NCBI RefSeq assembly: GCF_014204715.1
Contig: NZ_JACHLY010000001.1
Span: 4,610,501-4,674,500, forward strand
Length of the DNA stretch: 64,000 nucleotides
Direction: 5' to 3'
Source of the DNA: Streptomonospora salina
GTDB taxonomy: Bacteria > Actinomycetota > Actinomycetes > Streptosporangiales > Streptosporangiaceae
How positions within the stretch are numbered: the stretch's first letter is position 1; every line of letters starts with the position of its first letter. Positions 18,065-27,151 of this stretch are shown in pieces. The notes under the pieces were generated by a model that saw nothing but the letters and a program-made list of their open reading frames with translations, searched no databases and was not told where the DNA came from. The position numbers and the translations under genes were made by a program.

Positions 18065-18242
18065 GGGGTGTGCGGCGTGCCGCCCCGCTATGCGGTGTGC
18101 GGGGCGCGCGCCGCCTCCCTCCCTTCACGGCGAGTGTCGGCGGTCGGCGGCTGCGGGCGCGGGTAGACGCCCCAGCGGCGGTGCGGAACGGGCGCCGGGT
18201 CCGGTGGGCCGGCGCCGGCGCGGGCGGATCCGGGCCCGGCGG

Positions 18243-19529
18243 TCACGTGCCGCCCCGGGGGAAGGGTTCGTCGAAGTCCTCGGGGCGTTCCAGGCGGCGC
18301 ACCGCCGCGCGGGTGCGCTGCACGCGCTCGTCCTCGGCGCGGCGCTGGGCCCCGCTGAGGGGGATCCACGGCGGAGGGGGCTCCGCCGTGCACGGGGGCA
18401 GCAGGCGCCCGCCGACGTAGGTGGCCGCGTTGGTGAGCCGGATCGGCGACGCGCGTGCGGTGCCGTGCACGTCGACGACCGGGAAGCGGCCCTGTTCCAG
18501 GTCGAAGACGGCGATGTCGGCCGCGGCGCCCGGCGCCAGCGTGCCGGCGTCCAGGCCCAGCGCCCGCGCCGGGCGCACGGTGGCGGCGGCGACCGCGTCG
18601 GGCAGGTCCGCGCCGGCGGCGACCAGCTTGGCCATGACCGTGGGCAGGTCGAACGCCGGGCCGTATACCGAGCGGATGTGCAGGTCGGAAGAGGCGGTGG
18701 GGTGTATGCCCGCGGCGAGTTCGGTTTCCAGGACGTCGAAGGCCAGCGCGCCGGATCCGTGGCCGAGATCGAAGACGGCTCCGGCGTCCCTGGCCCGGAG
18801 CGCGGCGTCGGTCAGCCGGCCGTCGGCGACCAGGTCGTCGGGGCAGCCCGATGCGCAATGCGTCAGGATGTCGCCTTCGGCCAGCAGGGGAGCGATATCG
18901 GCGATCGTCGGCGGCCCGTAGCCGACGTGCACCATCAGCGGGCGCTCCAGGCGACGGGCGAGCGCGGCGGCGCGGCGCAGCGGTTCGAGGCCGTGGGCGC
19001 CGACGGTGCGGGCGTCGATGCGCGCCTTGACCCCGCGTACGAATTCGCCGTTGCGGGCGGCGACGGCGGCGGCGGTATCGACGTCGAGGTTGTCCAGCGC
19101 GTGGTGCTCGCCGGTCTCGGCCACCAGGCCCAGGGCCGAGACGTTGATCAGCGCGTGCACGCGCACCCGCGCCGGCTCGGCGGCGAAGCGGCGCAGGCCG
19201 TCCATGCTGTAGGCGCCCGCCGATCCCGCGTCGACCCACGTGGTGACGCCGGTGCGCCAGGCGACGGGGTCGGGGTCCAGGCCCCAGTAGGTGGCGCCGT
19301 GCCAGATGTGGGTGTGCATGTCGACCAGGCCCGGGGTGACCAGGAGGCCGGTCGCGTCGACGACGTCGGTCGCGGCGCCGCGGGTCGCCGGAGGGTCGGG
19401 AGCGGCGGCGTCCGGGTCGTGCTGCCGCACCTCGGCGACGCGCCCCTGCCGTACCGCGACGTCGGCGATCGCGTCCAGCCCCGAAGCGGGGTCGATGACG
19501 CGCCCCCCGCGCAGCAGCAGATCCCACAT
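18243..19529 (-). CDS. amidohydrolase/deacetylase-family metallohydrolase
   Basis: TIM-barrel amidohydrolase of 428 residues. The metal motif DMHTHIWHG, the probable carboxylated lysine in FVRGVKARID, later histidines in MVHVGYGPP and THCASG, and the final Asp in ASSDLHIRSV are all visible. Relatives are annotated as dihydroorotase-like or as deacetylases acting on N-acyl amino acids. Upstream of the PLP enzyme and RidA on the same strand, it may unmask an amino group for them (inference). Its start at 19529 faces the kinase gene across a palindromic operator. Confidence 0.85.
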   Translation of the reverse strand: MWDLLLRGGRVIDPASGLDAIADVAVRQGRVAEVRQHDPDAAAPDPPATRGAATDVVDATGLLVTPGLVDMHTHIWHGATYWGLDPDPVAWRTGVTTWVDAGSAGAYSMDGLRRFAAEPARVRVHALINVSALGLVAETGEHHALDNLDVDTAAAVAARNGEFVRGVKARIDARTVGAHGLEPLRRAAALARRLERPLMVHVGYGPPTIADIAPLLAEGDILTHCASGCPDDLVADGRLTDAALRARDAGAVFDLGHGSGALAFDVLETELAAGIHPTASSDLHIRSVYGPAFDLPTVMAKLVAAGADLPDAVAAATVRPARALGLDAGTLAPGAAADIAVFDLEQGRFPVVDVHGTARASPIRLTNAATYVGGRLLPPCTAEPPPPWIPLSGAQRRAEDERVQRTRAAVRRLERPEDFDEPFPRGGT

Positions 19530-19557
19530 CCCGGAATCCCCCCGGTCAATGCTGCGT

Positions 19558-19580
19558 CATATGCAGCAATGTTGCGTATG
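19558..19580. promoter_or_regulatory. palindromic operator between amidohydrolase and kinase genes
   Basis: A 23-bp imperfect palindrome (9 of 11 pairs) centred at 19569, with core GCAGCAATGTTGC and CATA/TATG flanks. A related half-site, ATGCTGCGTCAT, overlaps at 19549-19560. It sits between divergent genes; the nearby IclR-type protein is the obvious candidate ligand. Confidence 0.6.
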
Positions 19581-19660
19581 TGTCATCAGATTGCTTAGCA
19601 TTTCGCCGAGATCACGGTCAATACATCTCCGCTCCGGGCGGAGCGGACGGGAGGTCCCGC

Positions 19661-20716
19661 GTGAGCGGTGAGCACGGGTCCGGCGACGGGACGGCGGCCG
19701 CCGGCGGGGCCGAGGCGGTCTGTGTCGGCGAGACCATGGCGCTGCTGGTGCCCGACCCCGCCACCCCCGATCCGGGAACCGCCGGCGCCGTCGGGGACTC
19801 CGCGCCCGGATACCGGTTGGAGATCGGCGGTGCCGAGTCCAACGTCGCCGTCCACCTGGCGCGCTCCGGACACCGGGTCGCCTGGCACAGCGCCGTGGGC
19901 GACGACGCGTTCGGGCGCCACATCCGGGCGCGGCTGGACGCCGAAGGCGTGCACTGCCGGGTGCGCACGGACCCCGATCGCCGCACCGGCCTCTACGTCA
20001 AAGAGCCCGACGGCGCCGGCGGCACCCGCGTCCGCTATTACCGCGCCGGATCGGCCGCCTCCGCGCTGGGCGGCCCCGACGCCGGGCGCGTGCGCGCCGC
20101 GCGGCCGCGGGTGGTGCACACCACCGGGATCACCGCGGTGCTCTCGCCCAGTTGCCGCGAACTCGTCGACGGCCTGCTCGACGGCGCCGTTCCGGGCACC
20201 CTGCGCAGCTTCGACGTCAACTACCGGCCCGCCCTGCACGGTCCCGCCGAGGCCGAATCGGTGCTGCAGGCGGCCCGGCGCGCCGACGTCGTATTCTGCG
20301 GTCTGGACGAGGCCGCGGCTCTGTGGGGTGCCGAGTCCCCCGAGCAGGTGCGCGATGTGCTGGAGGGCCCCGGACTGGTCGTGGTGAAGCAGGGCGCCCG
20401 GGGCGCCACGGCGTTCCGCGCCGACGAGCGCGTGCACGAACCCGCGCCGGCGGTCGGCGTCGTCGAGCCCACGGGCGCGGGCGACGCGTTCGCGGCGGGC
20501 GTGCTGCACGGACTGCTCACCGAGCGACCGGTGCAGGAGTGCCTGGCCGAGGGGGCCCGGCTGGCCGGGGCGGCGCTGCAGGTGCCCGCCGACATCCCGC
20601 CCCGCTCCGAAACCGCGGGCGGAGCGGTCTGGGAGGGCGGGCTCGCCCCGGCGGGACCGCAGCCGGAGGGCACGCGTACCCCGCCGGACGGCGGCCCGCG
20701 GCCGCCGGCGGAGTAG
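19661..20716 (+). CDS. PfkB-family sugar kinase, 2-keto-3-deoxygluconate kinase-like
   Basis: Ribokinase-fold kinase of 351 residues from a GTG with GGGAGG upstream. It shows AVCVGETMALLVP at the N-terminus, the substrate loop EIGGAESNVAVHLARSGH, and the anion hole and catalytic base in VEPTGAGDAFAAGVLHGLL. The GETM start and R-T-G-L-Y-V-K-E segment fit KDG kinases rather than ribokinase. It would give KDPG or an analogue. A proline-rich tail of about 35 residues is extra. The IclR gene follows 11 bp later, so the two are probably co-transcribed. Confidence 0.87.
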   Translation: MSGEHGSGDGTAAAGGAEAVCVGETMALLVPDPATPDPGTAGAVGDSAPGYRLEIGGAESNVAVHLARSGHRVAWHSAVGDDAFGRHIRARLDAEGVHCRVRTDPDRRTGLYVKEPDGAGGTRVRYYRAGSAASALGGPDAGRVRAARPRVVHTTGITAVLSPSCRELVDGLLDGAVPGTLRSFDVNYRPALHGPAEAESVLQAARRADVVFCGLDEAAALWGAESPEQVRDVLEGPGLVVVKQGARGATAFRADERVHEPAPAVGVVEPTGAGDAFAAGVLHGLLTERPVQECLAEGARLAGAALQVPADIPPRSETAGGAVWEGGLAPAGPQPEGTRTPPDGGPRPPAE

Positions 20717-20727
20717 GGAGGGCCGAC

Positions 20728-21501
20728 ATGCCCGGAAGCGTCCAACGCGCACTGCAGATCCTCATCGAGCTGGCCTCCGGCCCGGCGACCATCAGCGAGC
20801 TGGGGCGGCGGCTGGACGTGCACCGCACCACCTCGCTGCGGCTGCTGCGCACGCTGGAGGAGGAGCGGTTCGTGCGGCGCACGGACGACGGCCGGTACCG
20901 GATCGGTCCGCGCATGACCGGCCTGGCCCAGATCGCGCTGGAGGGCCTGGACGTGCGTGCCGCCGCCGCCGGCCACCTGCGCGAGCTCGGCGCCGCGTGC
21001 GGGCACACCGTGCACTTGGCGGCCCGCGAAGGCGGATCCATGGTCTACCTGGACAAGGTGGAGTCGCGCCACGCGGTCCGCATGTACTCGCGTATCGGCG
21101 CGGCCGCCCCGCTGCACGCGACGGCGGTGGGCAAGGCCCTGCTGGCGCACATGCCCGAATCCGAACGCGACGACCTGCTGGGCGAACCGCCCTACGAACG
21201 CTTCACCGCCGGCACCCGCACCACCCGCGAAAGCCTCGCCGCCGACCTCGCTCGGGTCGCCGAGCAGGGCTGGGCGCTGGACGACTTCGAACACGAGGAG
21301 TTCATCCACTGCGCGGCCGCCCCCGTCCGCGACGCCTCCGGCGCCGTCGCGGCGGCGGTCTCGGTGTCGGCCCCCGACATGGTCGTCGACCGCGCCCGGC
21401 TCCTCGCCCTCGTCCCCGCCCTCACGGAAACCGCCGCCGCTGTCAGCGAAGAACTCGGCTGGAGCCGGGAACCGCCCACTGCTGCGCCCCCGGACGACTG
21501 A
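20728..21501 (+). CDS. IclR-family transcriptional regulator
   Basis: Regulator of 257 residues with an N-terminal winged helix (VQRALQILIELASG, ISELGRRLDVHRTTSLRLLRTLEE) and a C-terminal effector domain (MVYLDKVES, APLHATAVGKALLAHM, GWALDDFEHEEFIHCAAAPV). GGGAGG lies upstream of the ATG. Effectors of this family are often small carboxylates or keto acids. It is downstream of the kinase, convergent with the Rieske oxygenase, and may bind the GTTGC-containing sites before the amidohydrolase and betaine genes. Confidence 0.93.
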   Translation: MPGSVQRALQILIELASGPATISELGRRLDVHRTTSLRLLRTLEEERFVRRTDDGRYRIGPRMTGLAQIALEGLDVRAAAAGHLRELGAACGHTVHLAAREGGSMVYLDKVESRHAVRMYSRIGAAAPLHATAVGKALLAHMPESERDDLLGEPPYERFTAGTRTTRESLAADLARVAEQGWALDDFEHEEFIHCAAAPVRDASGAVAAAVSVSAPDMVVDRARLLALVPALTETAAAVSEELGWSREPPTAAPPDD

Positions 21502-21531
21502 ACCGCCGGGAGGACCGGGATCCGCCGAAAA

Positions 21532-21586
21532 CGATCTCGGGGTTTCACCGTTCTCCGGCGCTGCGCCGGCGAAATCCCCGAGATCG
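21532..21586. terminator. bidirectional hairpin between convergent genes
   Basis: Arms with CGATCTCGGGG (21532-21542) and its complement (21576-21586), one bulged base next to a TTTC/GAAA extension, and an inner CCGGCG-ctg-CGCCGG hairpin. It is placed to stop both the IclR and Rieske oxygenase transcripts. Confidence 0.7.
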
Positions 21587-21601
21587 GCGGGGCCGCCGCT
21601 C

Positions 21602-22756
21602 TCAGGGCGCCGGCTCGCCCAGCAGGCCGGCGGTCCAGGAGTGGAATTCGGCGATGTGGTGTTCGACCGGCACCAGTACGCCGCCGTCGCGGTAGGCGCG
21701 CGAGGACATCGCGGGCTGGCAGCGCTCGCACGCCGCGAAGTCCTGGCGGTTGACCCGGTCGAACAGCTCCACCGAGTGCGACAGGTCGGCGCCGGATTCC
21801 ACCACCCCCGGGCTGTAGAGCCAGTCGCACTCGATCAGCGTCCGGTCGGGCGCCAGCGGGAACATCCGGTGCACGATCACGTGGTCGGGTACCAGGTTGA
21901 GGAAGGTCTGCGGGGGCACCGTGACGGCGTAGTAGCGGCGGTCCTGCTCGTCGCCGAGGCCGTCGATGCGCCCGAATCCCTCCGTGCCGTCGACGGTGAA
22001 CCCGGCGACGCCGTCGCCGAACCGCGCGCCGTGGCCCACGTAGTACTGGGCGGCGTGGCCGTCGGCGAACTCCGGCAGCACGTCGGTCAGCTCGGGGTGG
22101 ATGGTGCCGCAGTGGTAGCACTCCATGAAGTTCTCGATGATCAGCTTCCAGTTGGCCGCCACGTCGTAGGAGACGCGCCGGCCCAGCGCCAGGCCCTCGG
22201 CGCCGTAGCGCTCCACCGCGTCCTCGTCGCCGAGCCGCCGCGCCACCGCCGCGCGCACGGTGTCGTCGAAGGACGGCGGCTCCTGGGCCAGGCACACCCA
22301 CACGTAGCCCAGCCACTCGCGCACGTGCACCCCGATGAGCCCGCGCTCGCGGCGGTCGATGCCGGGCATGTCGGCCATGTTGGGCGCGGCGGTCAGGCGT
22401 CCGTCGAGGTCGTAGGTCCAGGCGTGGTACGGGCATTGCAGGGACCGCCGGACTTCGCCGGACTCGGCGGTGCACAGCCGTGCGCCGCGGTGCCGGCACA
22501 CGTTCAGGAATGCGCGTACCCCTCCGGAGCGGTTGCGGCACACCAGGACGCTCTCGCGGCCCACGGCGGCGGTGCGGAAGGCGCCCGGCCGTTCGAGGTC
22601 GGCGCTGCGCACCGCGCAGAACCACTGGGACTCCAGGATGCGCTCCTGTTCCCGGGCGAACACCGCGGGGTCGGTGTAGTAGCGGCCGGGCAGTGTCGGC
22701 ATCAGGTCCGACGGCGGGGCCGGGGATGCGGTGCGAGCGGGGTCGGTGGCCGTCAT
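21602..22756 (-). CDS. Rieske oxygenase, glycine betaine demethylase (GbcA)-like
   Basis: Oxygenase alpha subunit of 384 residues. The Rieske centre is CRHRGARLC...CPYHAW, and the mononuclear Fe site is [16 protein letters not shown]. The overall pattern (choline/carnitine/betaine monooxygenase clade) and the downstream enzymes for dimethylglycine and sarcosine point to glycine betaine as substrate, giving dimethylglycine and formaldehyde. Electrons probably come from the ferredoxin and reductase encoded at 26819-28320. Start ATG at 22756 overlaps the sarcosine oxidase stop. Confidence 0.85.
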   Translation of the reverse strand: MTATDPARTASPAPPSDLMPTLPGRYYTDPAVFAREQERILESQWFCAVRSADLERPGAFRTAAVGRESVLVCRNRSGGVRAFLNVCRHRGARLCTAESGEVRRSLQCPYHAWTYDLDGRLTAAPNMADMPGIDRRERGLIGVHVREWLGYVWVCLAQEPPSFDDTVRAAVARRLGDEDAVERYGAEGLALGRRVSYDVAANWKLIIENFMECYHCGTIHPELTDVLPEFADGHAAQYYVGHGARFGDGVAGFTVDGTEGFGRIDGLGDEQDRRYYAVTVPPQTFLNLVPDHVIVHRMFPLAPDRTLIECDWLYSPGVVESGADLSHSVELFDRVNRQDFAACERCQPAMSSRAYRDGGVLVPVEHHIAEFHSWTAGLLGEPAP

Positions 22757-23928
22757 CGGGACACCTCCGTCCGGGGTTCTGCGGCGCTGCGGGGCCGCGG
22801 GGCGAACAGGTCGACGGAGTGCGCGGTCGTGCCGGAGATCGCCAGGTCGGCGGCGATCTCGCCCACGACCGGTGTGAACTTGAATCCGTGCCCGGAGAAC
22901 CCGCAGGCCACAGTGGTCTGCGGGTACTCGGGGTGGGTGGCGATCACGAAGTGCTCGTCGGCGGTGGTGGTGTACATGCACGCGGCGCCGCGCAGGAACC
23001 GGCCGGGAAGGTCGGGTACCCGGGTGCTGAGGTGCTCGGCGATCACCGCGATCTCCCCGGGGTGGATCCTGCGGTCCAGCGTCTCGGGCTCGCAGGGGGT
23101 TCCGCGCCGGAAGAACGCGGTCTTCACGCCGCCCTGCGGGCCGTCGTAGGCGGGGAATCCGTAGATCTGCACACCTTCGGGGTCTTCCCACACGTAGACG
23201 GGGTGGTGCTGCGGCGCGAACGGTTCCGTCCCGCCGCGCGGCGCGAACCAGTACTGCACCTGGCGCTCGACGGTGAAGTCCACGGCCAGGTCCGCCAGCG
23301 TCCGCGGCGCCCAGGCGCCCGGGCACACGACCAGCCGGTCGGCGGTGTAGGTGCCCGCGGCGGTGGTGATGCGGACGCCGTCGCCGCCGGGCAGCGCGGT
23401 CCAGTCCGCGGCGGGCTCGAAGAAGCGCAGGTCGGCTCCCGCCCGTTCGGCCAGGCCGAGGTGGGCGGCGACCGCGGCCTCGGGACGGACGAAGCCCCCG
23501 CGCTCCTCGTAGAGCCCGACGTGGTCCTCGCCCGGGCGGAGGGTGGGGAAGCGGCGGCGGATCTCGGCCGCGTCCAGCATCTCGTGCGGCAGGCCCCACG
23601 CGTGGGCCGAGGCGCGGCTGCCCGCGACGGTGCGGCTGTCGGGCCGGCCCAGCATCAGCGCGCCGGTGAGCGTCATCAGCTCCGATCCCCAGTCGCGTTC
23701 CAGCGCGTGCCACAGCTCGTAGGCGCGCAGCAGCAGGGGGACGTAGTCGGGGTGCTCGAAGTAGGCCTGGCGGATGATGCGCGAACCGCCGTGGCTGGAC
23801 CCCCGGTCGTGGGCGGGCCCGAAGCGCTCCAGGCCCAGCACGCGCAGCCCCCGTGCGGCCAGGTGGTAGGCGGCGGCGCTGCCCATCGCGCCGAGTCCGA
23901 TGACGGCGGCGTCGTAGGAGCGGTCCAT
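22753..23928 (-). CDS. monomeric sarcosine oxidase-like flavoenzyme
   Basis: FAD amine oxidase of 391 residues, the length of monomeric sarcosine oxidase or N-methyltryptophan oxidase. The dinucleotide fold is [16 protein letters not shown], the family segment [20 protein letters not shown] is present, and Cys in [14 protein letters not shown] is the expected covalent FAD attachment site. The [16 protein letters not shown] motif closes the active site. It would oxidise sarcosine to glycine, formaldehyde and H2O2. Between the dimethylglycine oxidase and betaine oxygenase genes, it completes the demethylation series. Confidence 0.9.
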   Translation of the reverse strand: MDRSYDAAVIGLGAMGSAAAYHLAARGLRVLGLERFGPAHDRGSSHGGSRIIRQAYFEHPDYVPLLLRAYELWHALERDWGSELMTLTGALMLGRPDSRTVAGSRASAHAWGLPHEMLDAAEIRRRFPTLRPGEDHVGLYEERGGFVRPEAAVAAHLGLAERAGADLRFFEPAADWTALPGGDGVRITTAAGTYTADRLVVCPGAWAPRTLADLAVDFTVERQVQYWFAPRGGTEPFAPQHHPVYVWEDPEGVQIYGFPAYDGPQGGVKTAFFRRGTPCEPETLDRRIHPGEIAVIAEHLSTRVPDLPGRFLRGAACMYTTTADEHFVIATHPEYPQTTVACGFSGHGFKFTPVVGEIAADLAISGTTAHSVDLFAPRPRSAAEPRTEVSR

Positions 23929-23953
23929 GGTCTCGTGCCTCCTCGGGCGGCGG

Positions 23954-26434
23954 TCAGCGGCGGATGCGGGCCATCTGCGGGTCGACCAGGGGTTCAGCGG
24001 CCACGGTGGCGGCGAAGGGTTCGCCGAAGTACTCCACCGCCACGTCGGTGCCGGGCTCGGCCGCCTCTGCGGGGAGCCAGGCGTAGGCGATCGTGCGGCC
24101 GAGCGTCGTGCTGTAGGCGGCGCTGGTGACGTAGCCGGCGGGCCGGCCCCCCACCAGCACGGGTTCGCGGCCCATGACCACGTGGGCGGGGTCGTCGAGG
24201 GTCAGGCAGCCGAGCCTGCGCCGGGGCTCGCGCTCGGCGGCGGTGGCTGCGGCGTCGCGGCCCACGAAGTCGCCCTTGTCCAGCCGCACCGCGAAGCCCA
24301 GCCCCGCCTCGTACGGGTCGTGCTCGGTGGTCATGTCGGTGCCGGCGAGCCGGTACCCTTTCTCCAGCCGCAGGCTGTTGAAGGCGCCGCGGCCCGCGGC
24401 GATCGCGCCCAGTCCGCGCCCGGCCTCCCACAGCGTGTCCCACAGGCGCAGGCCCAGGTCGGCGCTGGTGTACAGCTCCCAGCCGAGCTCGCCGACATAG
24501 GACACCCGCAGCGCGAGCACCGGCACGTGCCCGACGCGGATCCGGCGCGCCTTGAAGAAGCCGAAGCCTTCGTGGGAGAGGTCGTCGCCGCTGAGCGGCT
24601 GCACCAGGTCGCGGGCGAGCGGCCCCCACACGCCGATGCAGCAGGTGCCCGCGGTGGTCTCGCGCAGCACCACCGAGCCGTCGTCGGGCAGGTGGGTGTA
24701 CAGCCAGTCGACGTCGAGGTTGCTGCTGACCGCGACCTGGAACATGTCGTCGTCCAGGCGGGCGACGGTCAGGTCGCTGCGCACCCCGCCGCCGGGGTCC
24801 AGCAGCAGGTTGTAGGCGACGGTTCCGGACCTGCGGTCGACCTGGTTGGTCGTCATGCGCTGCAGGAACGCCATCGCCCCCGGGCCGCTGACCTCCAGGC
24901 GCTTGAGCGGGGTCATGTCGTAGAGCGCGACGCCCTCGCGCGTGGCGCGGGCCTCGGCGCATACGACGGGGGAGTGGTAGCGGGACGCCCAGGCGTCGCG
25001 AACGGCGGCTTCGTCCTCGGGGCGGACCAGAGGCGCGTTGGCCTCGTACCAGTGCGGACGCTCCCAGCCGCCGCCCTCCAGCGAGAAGGCGCCCTGCTCC
25101 TGCTGGCGCTGGTGGAAGGGGCTGGTGCGCAGCGGTCGCGGGTGCTGCATCGGCTGCATCGGGTGCACGACGTCGTAGACCTCGATGAAGCTCTGCTTGC
25201 CGCGGTCGGTGACATAGGCGGGGGTGAGCTGGGCGTCCTCGAACCGGTGCATGTCGCACTCGTGCACGTCGGTGGACGTGCGGCCCTCGGTCATCCACTC
25301 GGCCACCGCCTTGGCCGCGCCGGCCGAATGCGTCACCCACACAGCTTCGGCCAGCCAGAATCCGCGCAACCGCTGGGACTCGCCCAGCAGCGGCATGCCG
25401 TCGGGTGTGAACGAGAAGATCCCGTTGAAGCCCTCCTCGACCTTGGAGTCGGCCAGTGCCGGCAGCAGTTCGACGCTGTCGCGCCAGCTCGGCTCGAAGT
25501 CGGCGGCGGTGAACTCCAGCTTCGAGGGCATCTCCGCCGATGCGTCGGTTCCGGGCTCGGCGACGTCCTCCAGGTGCACGGGAATGGGGCGGTGGGCGTA
25601 GGAGCCGATGCCGATGCGGTCGCCGTGCTCGCGGAAGTAGAGGTCGCGGTCCTGATGGCGCAGCAGGGGTCGGACGGTCTCCGGCTCGGGCGGGGGGTCC
25701 GCGCCCTCGATCGGAGCGGTGTAGGCGTACTGGTGGGCCATGGGCAGCAGCGGGACCTCGACGCCGGCCATGCGTCCGATCGCCGGCCCCCAGAACCCGG
25801 CGGCCGAGACCACGATGTCGGCGGGGAAGGTGCCGCGGTCGGTGGCCACGCCCCGTACGCGGCCGCCGCCGCGTTCGACGCCGACGACGGTGTGGTGGTC
25901 CAGGAACGCCGCGCCGCGCGCCATGGCAGCGCGGGCCTGGGCCTCGCCGGCGCGCACAGCATCGGCCAGCCCGTCGTCGGGGGTGTACAGGCCGCCGCGG
26001 ATGCGGGTGGAATCCAGCATCGGCCACATCCGTGCGCATTCGTCGGGCCCCACGAGTTGGGCGCGTACGCCCCAGGAGCGGGCGAGCCCGCGTTTGCGTT
26101 CGAGGTCGTGCAGGCGCTGCCGGGTCGCGGCCACCTCCAGGCCGCCTACGGCGCTGAAGCACCGGCGGTCGTCGAGGTCGAGCCGCGCGAATTTGGCCAC
26201 GGTGTAGTTCGCGAAGGCGGTCATCGTCGGGGACGGGTTGGTCGCGAACACGAGGCCCGGAGCGTGCGAGCTGGAGCCGCCGGTGGCGAAGAGCGGCCCT
26301 TGTTCCAGGACGGTGACGTCGTGCCAGCCGCGGCTCGTGAGCTCGTCGGCGAGGGCGCAGCCGACGATGCCCGCGCCGATGACCACGACGCGCGGGTGCG
26401 GGCTGCGGGGAGGCGGGACGGCGGCGGTGCTCAT
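23954..26434 (-). CDS. dimethylglycine oxidase/dehydrogenase (FAD plus GcvT folate domains)
   Basis: Two-part flavoenzyme of 826 residues, near the 830 of Arthrobacter dimethylglycine oxidase. The N-terminal half is a DAO-type FAD domain ([17 protein letters not shown]) with a His in [13 protein letters not shown] that should hold FAD covalently. The C-terminal half is aminomethyltransferase (GcvT)-like ([34 protein letters not shown]), which binds tetrahydrofolate and captures the methyl carbon as methylene-THF. Start chosen at 26434 behind a G-rich RBS. First gene of the three-gene minus-strand operon. Confidence 0.9.
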   Translation of the reverse strand: MSTAAVPPPRSPHPRVVVIGAGIVGCALADELTSRGWHDVTVLEQGPLFATGGSSSHAPGLVFATNPSPTMTAFANYTVAKFARLDLDDRRCFSAVGGLEVAATRQRLHDLERKRGLARSWGVRAQLVGPDECARMWPMLDSTRIRGGLYTPDDGLADAVRAGEAQARAAMARGAAFLDHHTVVGVERGGGRVRGVATDRGTFPADIVVSAAGFWGPAIGRMAGVEVPLLPMAHQYAYTAPIEGADPPPEPETVRPLLRHQDRDLYFREHGDRIGIGSYAHRPIPVHLEDVAEPGTDASAEMPSKLEFTAADFEPSWRDSVELLPALADSKVEEGFNGIFSFTPDGMPLLGESQRLRGFWLAEAVWVTHSAGAAKAVAEWMTEGRTSTDVHECDMHRFEDAQLTPAYVTDRGKQSFIEVYDVVHPMQPMQHPRPLRTSPFHQRQQEQGAFSLEGGGWERPHWYEANAPLVRPEDEAAVRDAWASRYHSPVVCAEARATREGVALYDMTPLKRLEVSGPGAMAFLQRMTTNQVDRRSGTVAYNLLLDPGGGVRSDLTVARLDDDMFQVAVSSNLDVDWLYTHLPDDGSVVLRETTAGTCCIGVWGPLARDLVQPLSGDDLSHEGFGFFKARRIRVGHVPVLALRVSYVGELGWELYTSADLGLRLWDTLWEAGRGLGAIAAGRGAFNSLRLEKGYRLAGTDMTTEHDPYEAGLGFAVRLDKGDFVGRDAAATAAEREPRRRLGCLTLDDPAHVVMGREPVLVGGRPAGYVTSAAYSTTLGRTIAYAWLPAEAAEPGTDVAVEYFGEPFAATVAAEPLVDPQMARIRR

Positions 26435-26478
26435 GGGCTCCCCCTCGGTACGGGCGGCCGGTGCGCCGTGATCTTGGT

Positions 26479-26491
26479 TGCACATGGTGCA
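26479..26491. promoter_or_regulatory. TGCAC-atg-GTGCA palindrome before the dimethylglycine oxidase gene
   Basis: Perfect 5-bp arms 45 bp upstream of the gene start, preceded by GT (GTTGCACATGGTGCA). It resembles the GTTGC sites at 19570 and 26652. Between it and 26639 no gene is visible. Confidence 0.5.
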
Positions 26492-26639
26492 TCGTACTGC
26501 GTAATTATCAACAGATTGGATCCGACCGGTCCTCCGCGTCAAGAGCCCGCGCGGCACTCGATTTCCGGTAGAAGTTCCTGAACAGTCGCGGTTTCATCGT
26601 CCTTGACGGCGGCTAGTCGCGCCGTCGACACTGTTGCTC

Positions 26640-26653
26640 ACTAAGAACTTAGT
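26640..26653. promoter_or_regulatory. ACTAAG-aa-CTTAGT operator candidate
   Basis: Perfect 6-bp inverted repeat followed directly by GTTGCATATTGTGG, in the 384-bp divergent region between the betaine operon and the Rieske ferredoxin gene. The region is AT-richer than its surroundings. Confidence 0.5.
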
Positions 26654-26818
26654 TGCATATTGTGGGACACAAGCTGCCGTTGTTCGGCAGCTGAGAGAAC
26701 TCCCCTGCGGCGCCCGCGCCGCGGGCCCCGCCGCTCGCACCTTGCCGCTTGCGCGCCGTGCGCGGATCGGCCCGGAACAACCAGCGCAGCCGAACCGGAC
26801 CGAGAGGAGGAGCTCGCC

Positions 26819-27151
26819 ATGATCTACGCCTGCCACCTGGACGACCTGCCGCAGGGGGAGTCGCTGCGGGTGATGGCCGACGACCCCATCGCGCTGTTCA
26901 ACGCCGATGGTGAGATCTACGCCGTCGACGACACCTGCACCCACCAGAACGCCTCGCTCTCGGAGGGCTGGCTGGAGGGGTGCCACATCGAGTGCCCGCT
27001 GCACGAGGCCGCCTTCGACCTGCGCACCGGACAACCCACCTGCCTGCCCGCCAAGCGCCCCGTGCGCACCTACGCGGTCACCGTCGACGACGACGGCGGC
27101 GTCTACGTGCACGCCGCCGCCCCCCAGCGCGTTCCGGAGGAGGTCGCATGA
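26819..27151 (+). CDS. Rieske [2Fe-2S] ferredoxin (BphF type)
   Basis: Soluble electron carrier of 110 residues with GAGAGGAGG before its ATG. Cluster ligands are in CTHQNASLSEG and CPLHEAAFD (Cys-x-His and Cys-x2-His). This is the small ferredoxin of three-component aromatic dioxygenases. Its neighbours make it the likely donor to the betaine oxygenase, with electrons arriving from the overlapping reductase gene. Confidence 0.92.
   Translation: MIYACHLDDLPQGESLRVMADDPIALFNADGEIYAVDDTCTHQNASLSEGWLEGCHIECPLHEAAFDLRTGQPTCLPAKRPVRTYAVTVDDDGGVYVHAAAPQRVPEEVA

Noticed and set aside
23927-26581. An 884-residue plus-strand open frame
   Set aside because: Antisense to the dimethylglycine oxidase gene, whose FAD and GcvT motifs are unmistakable.
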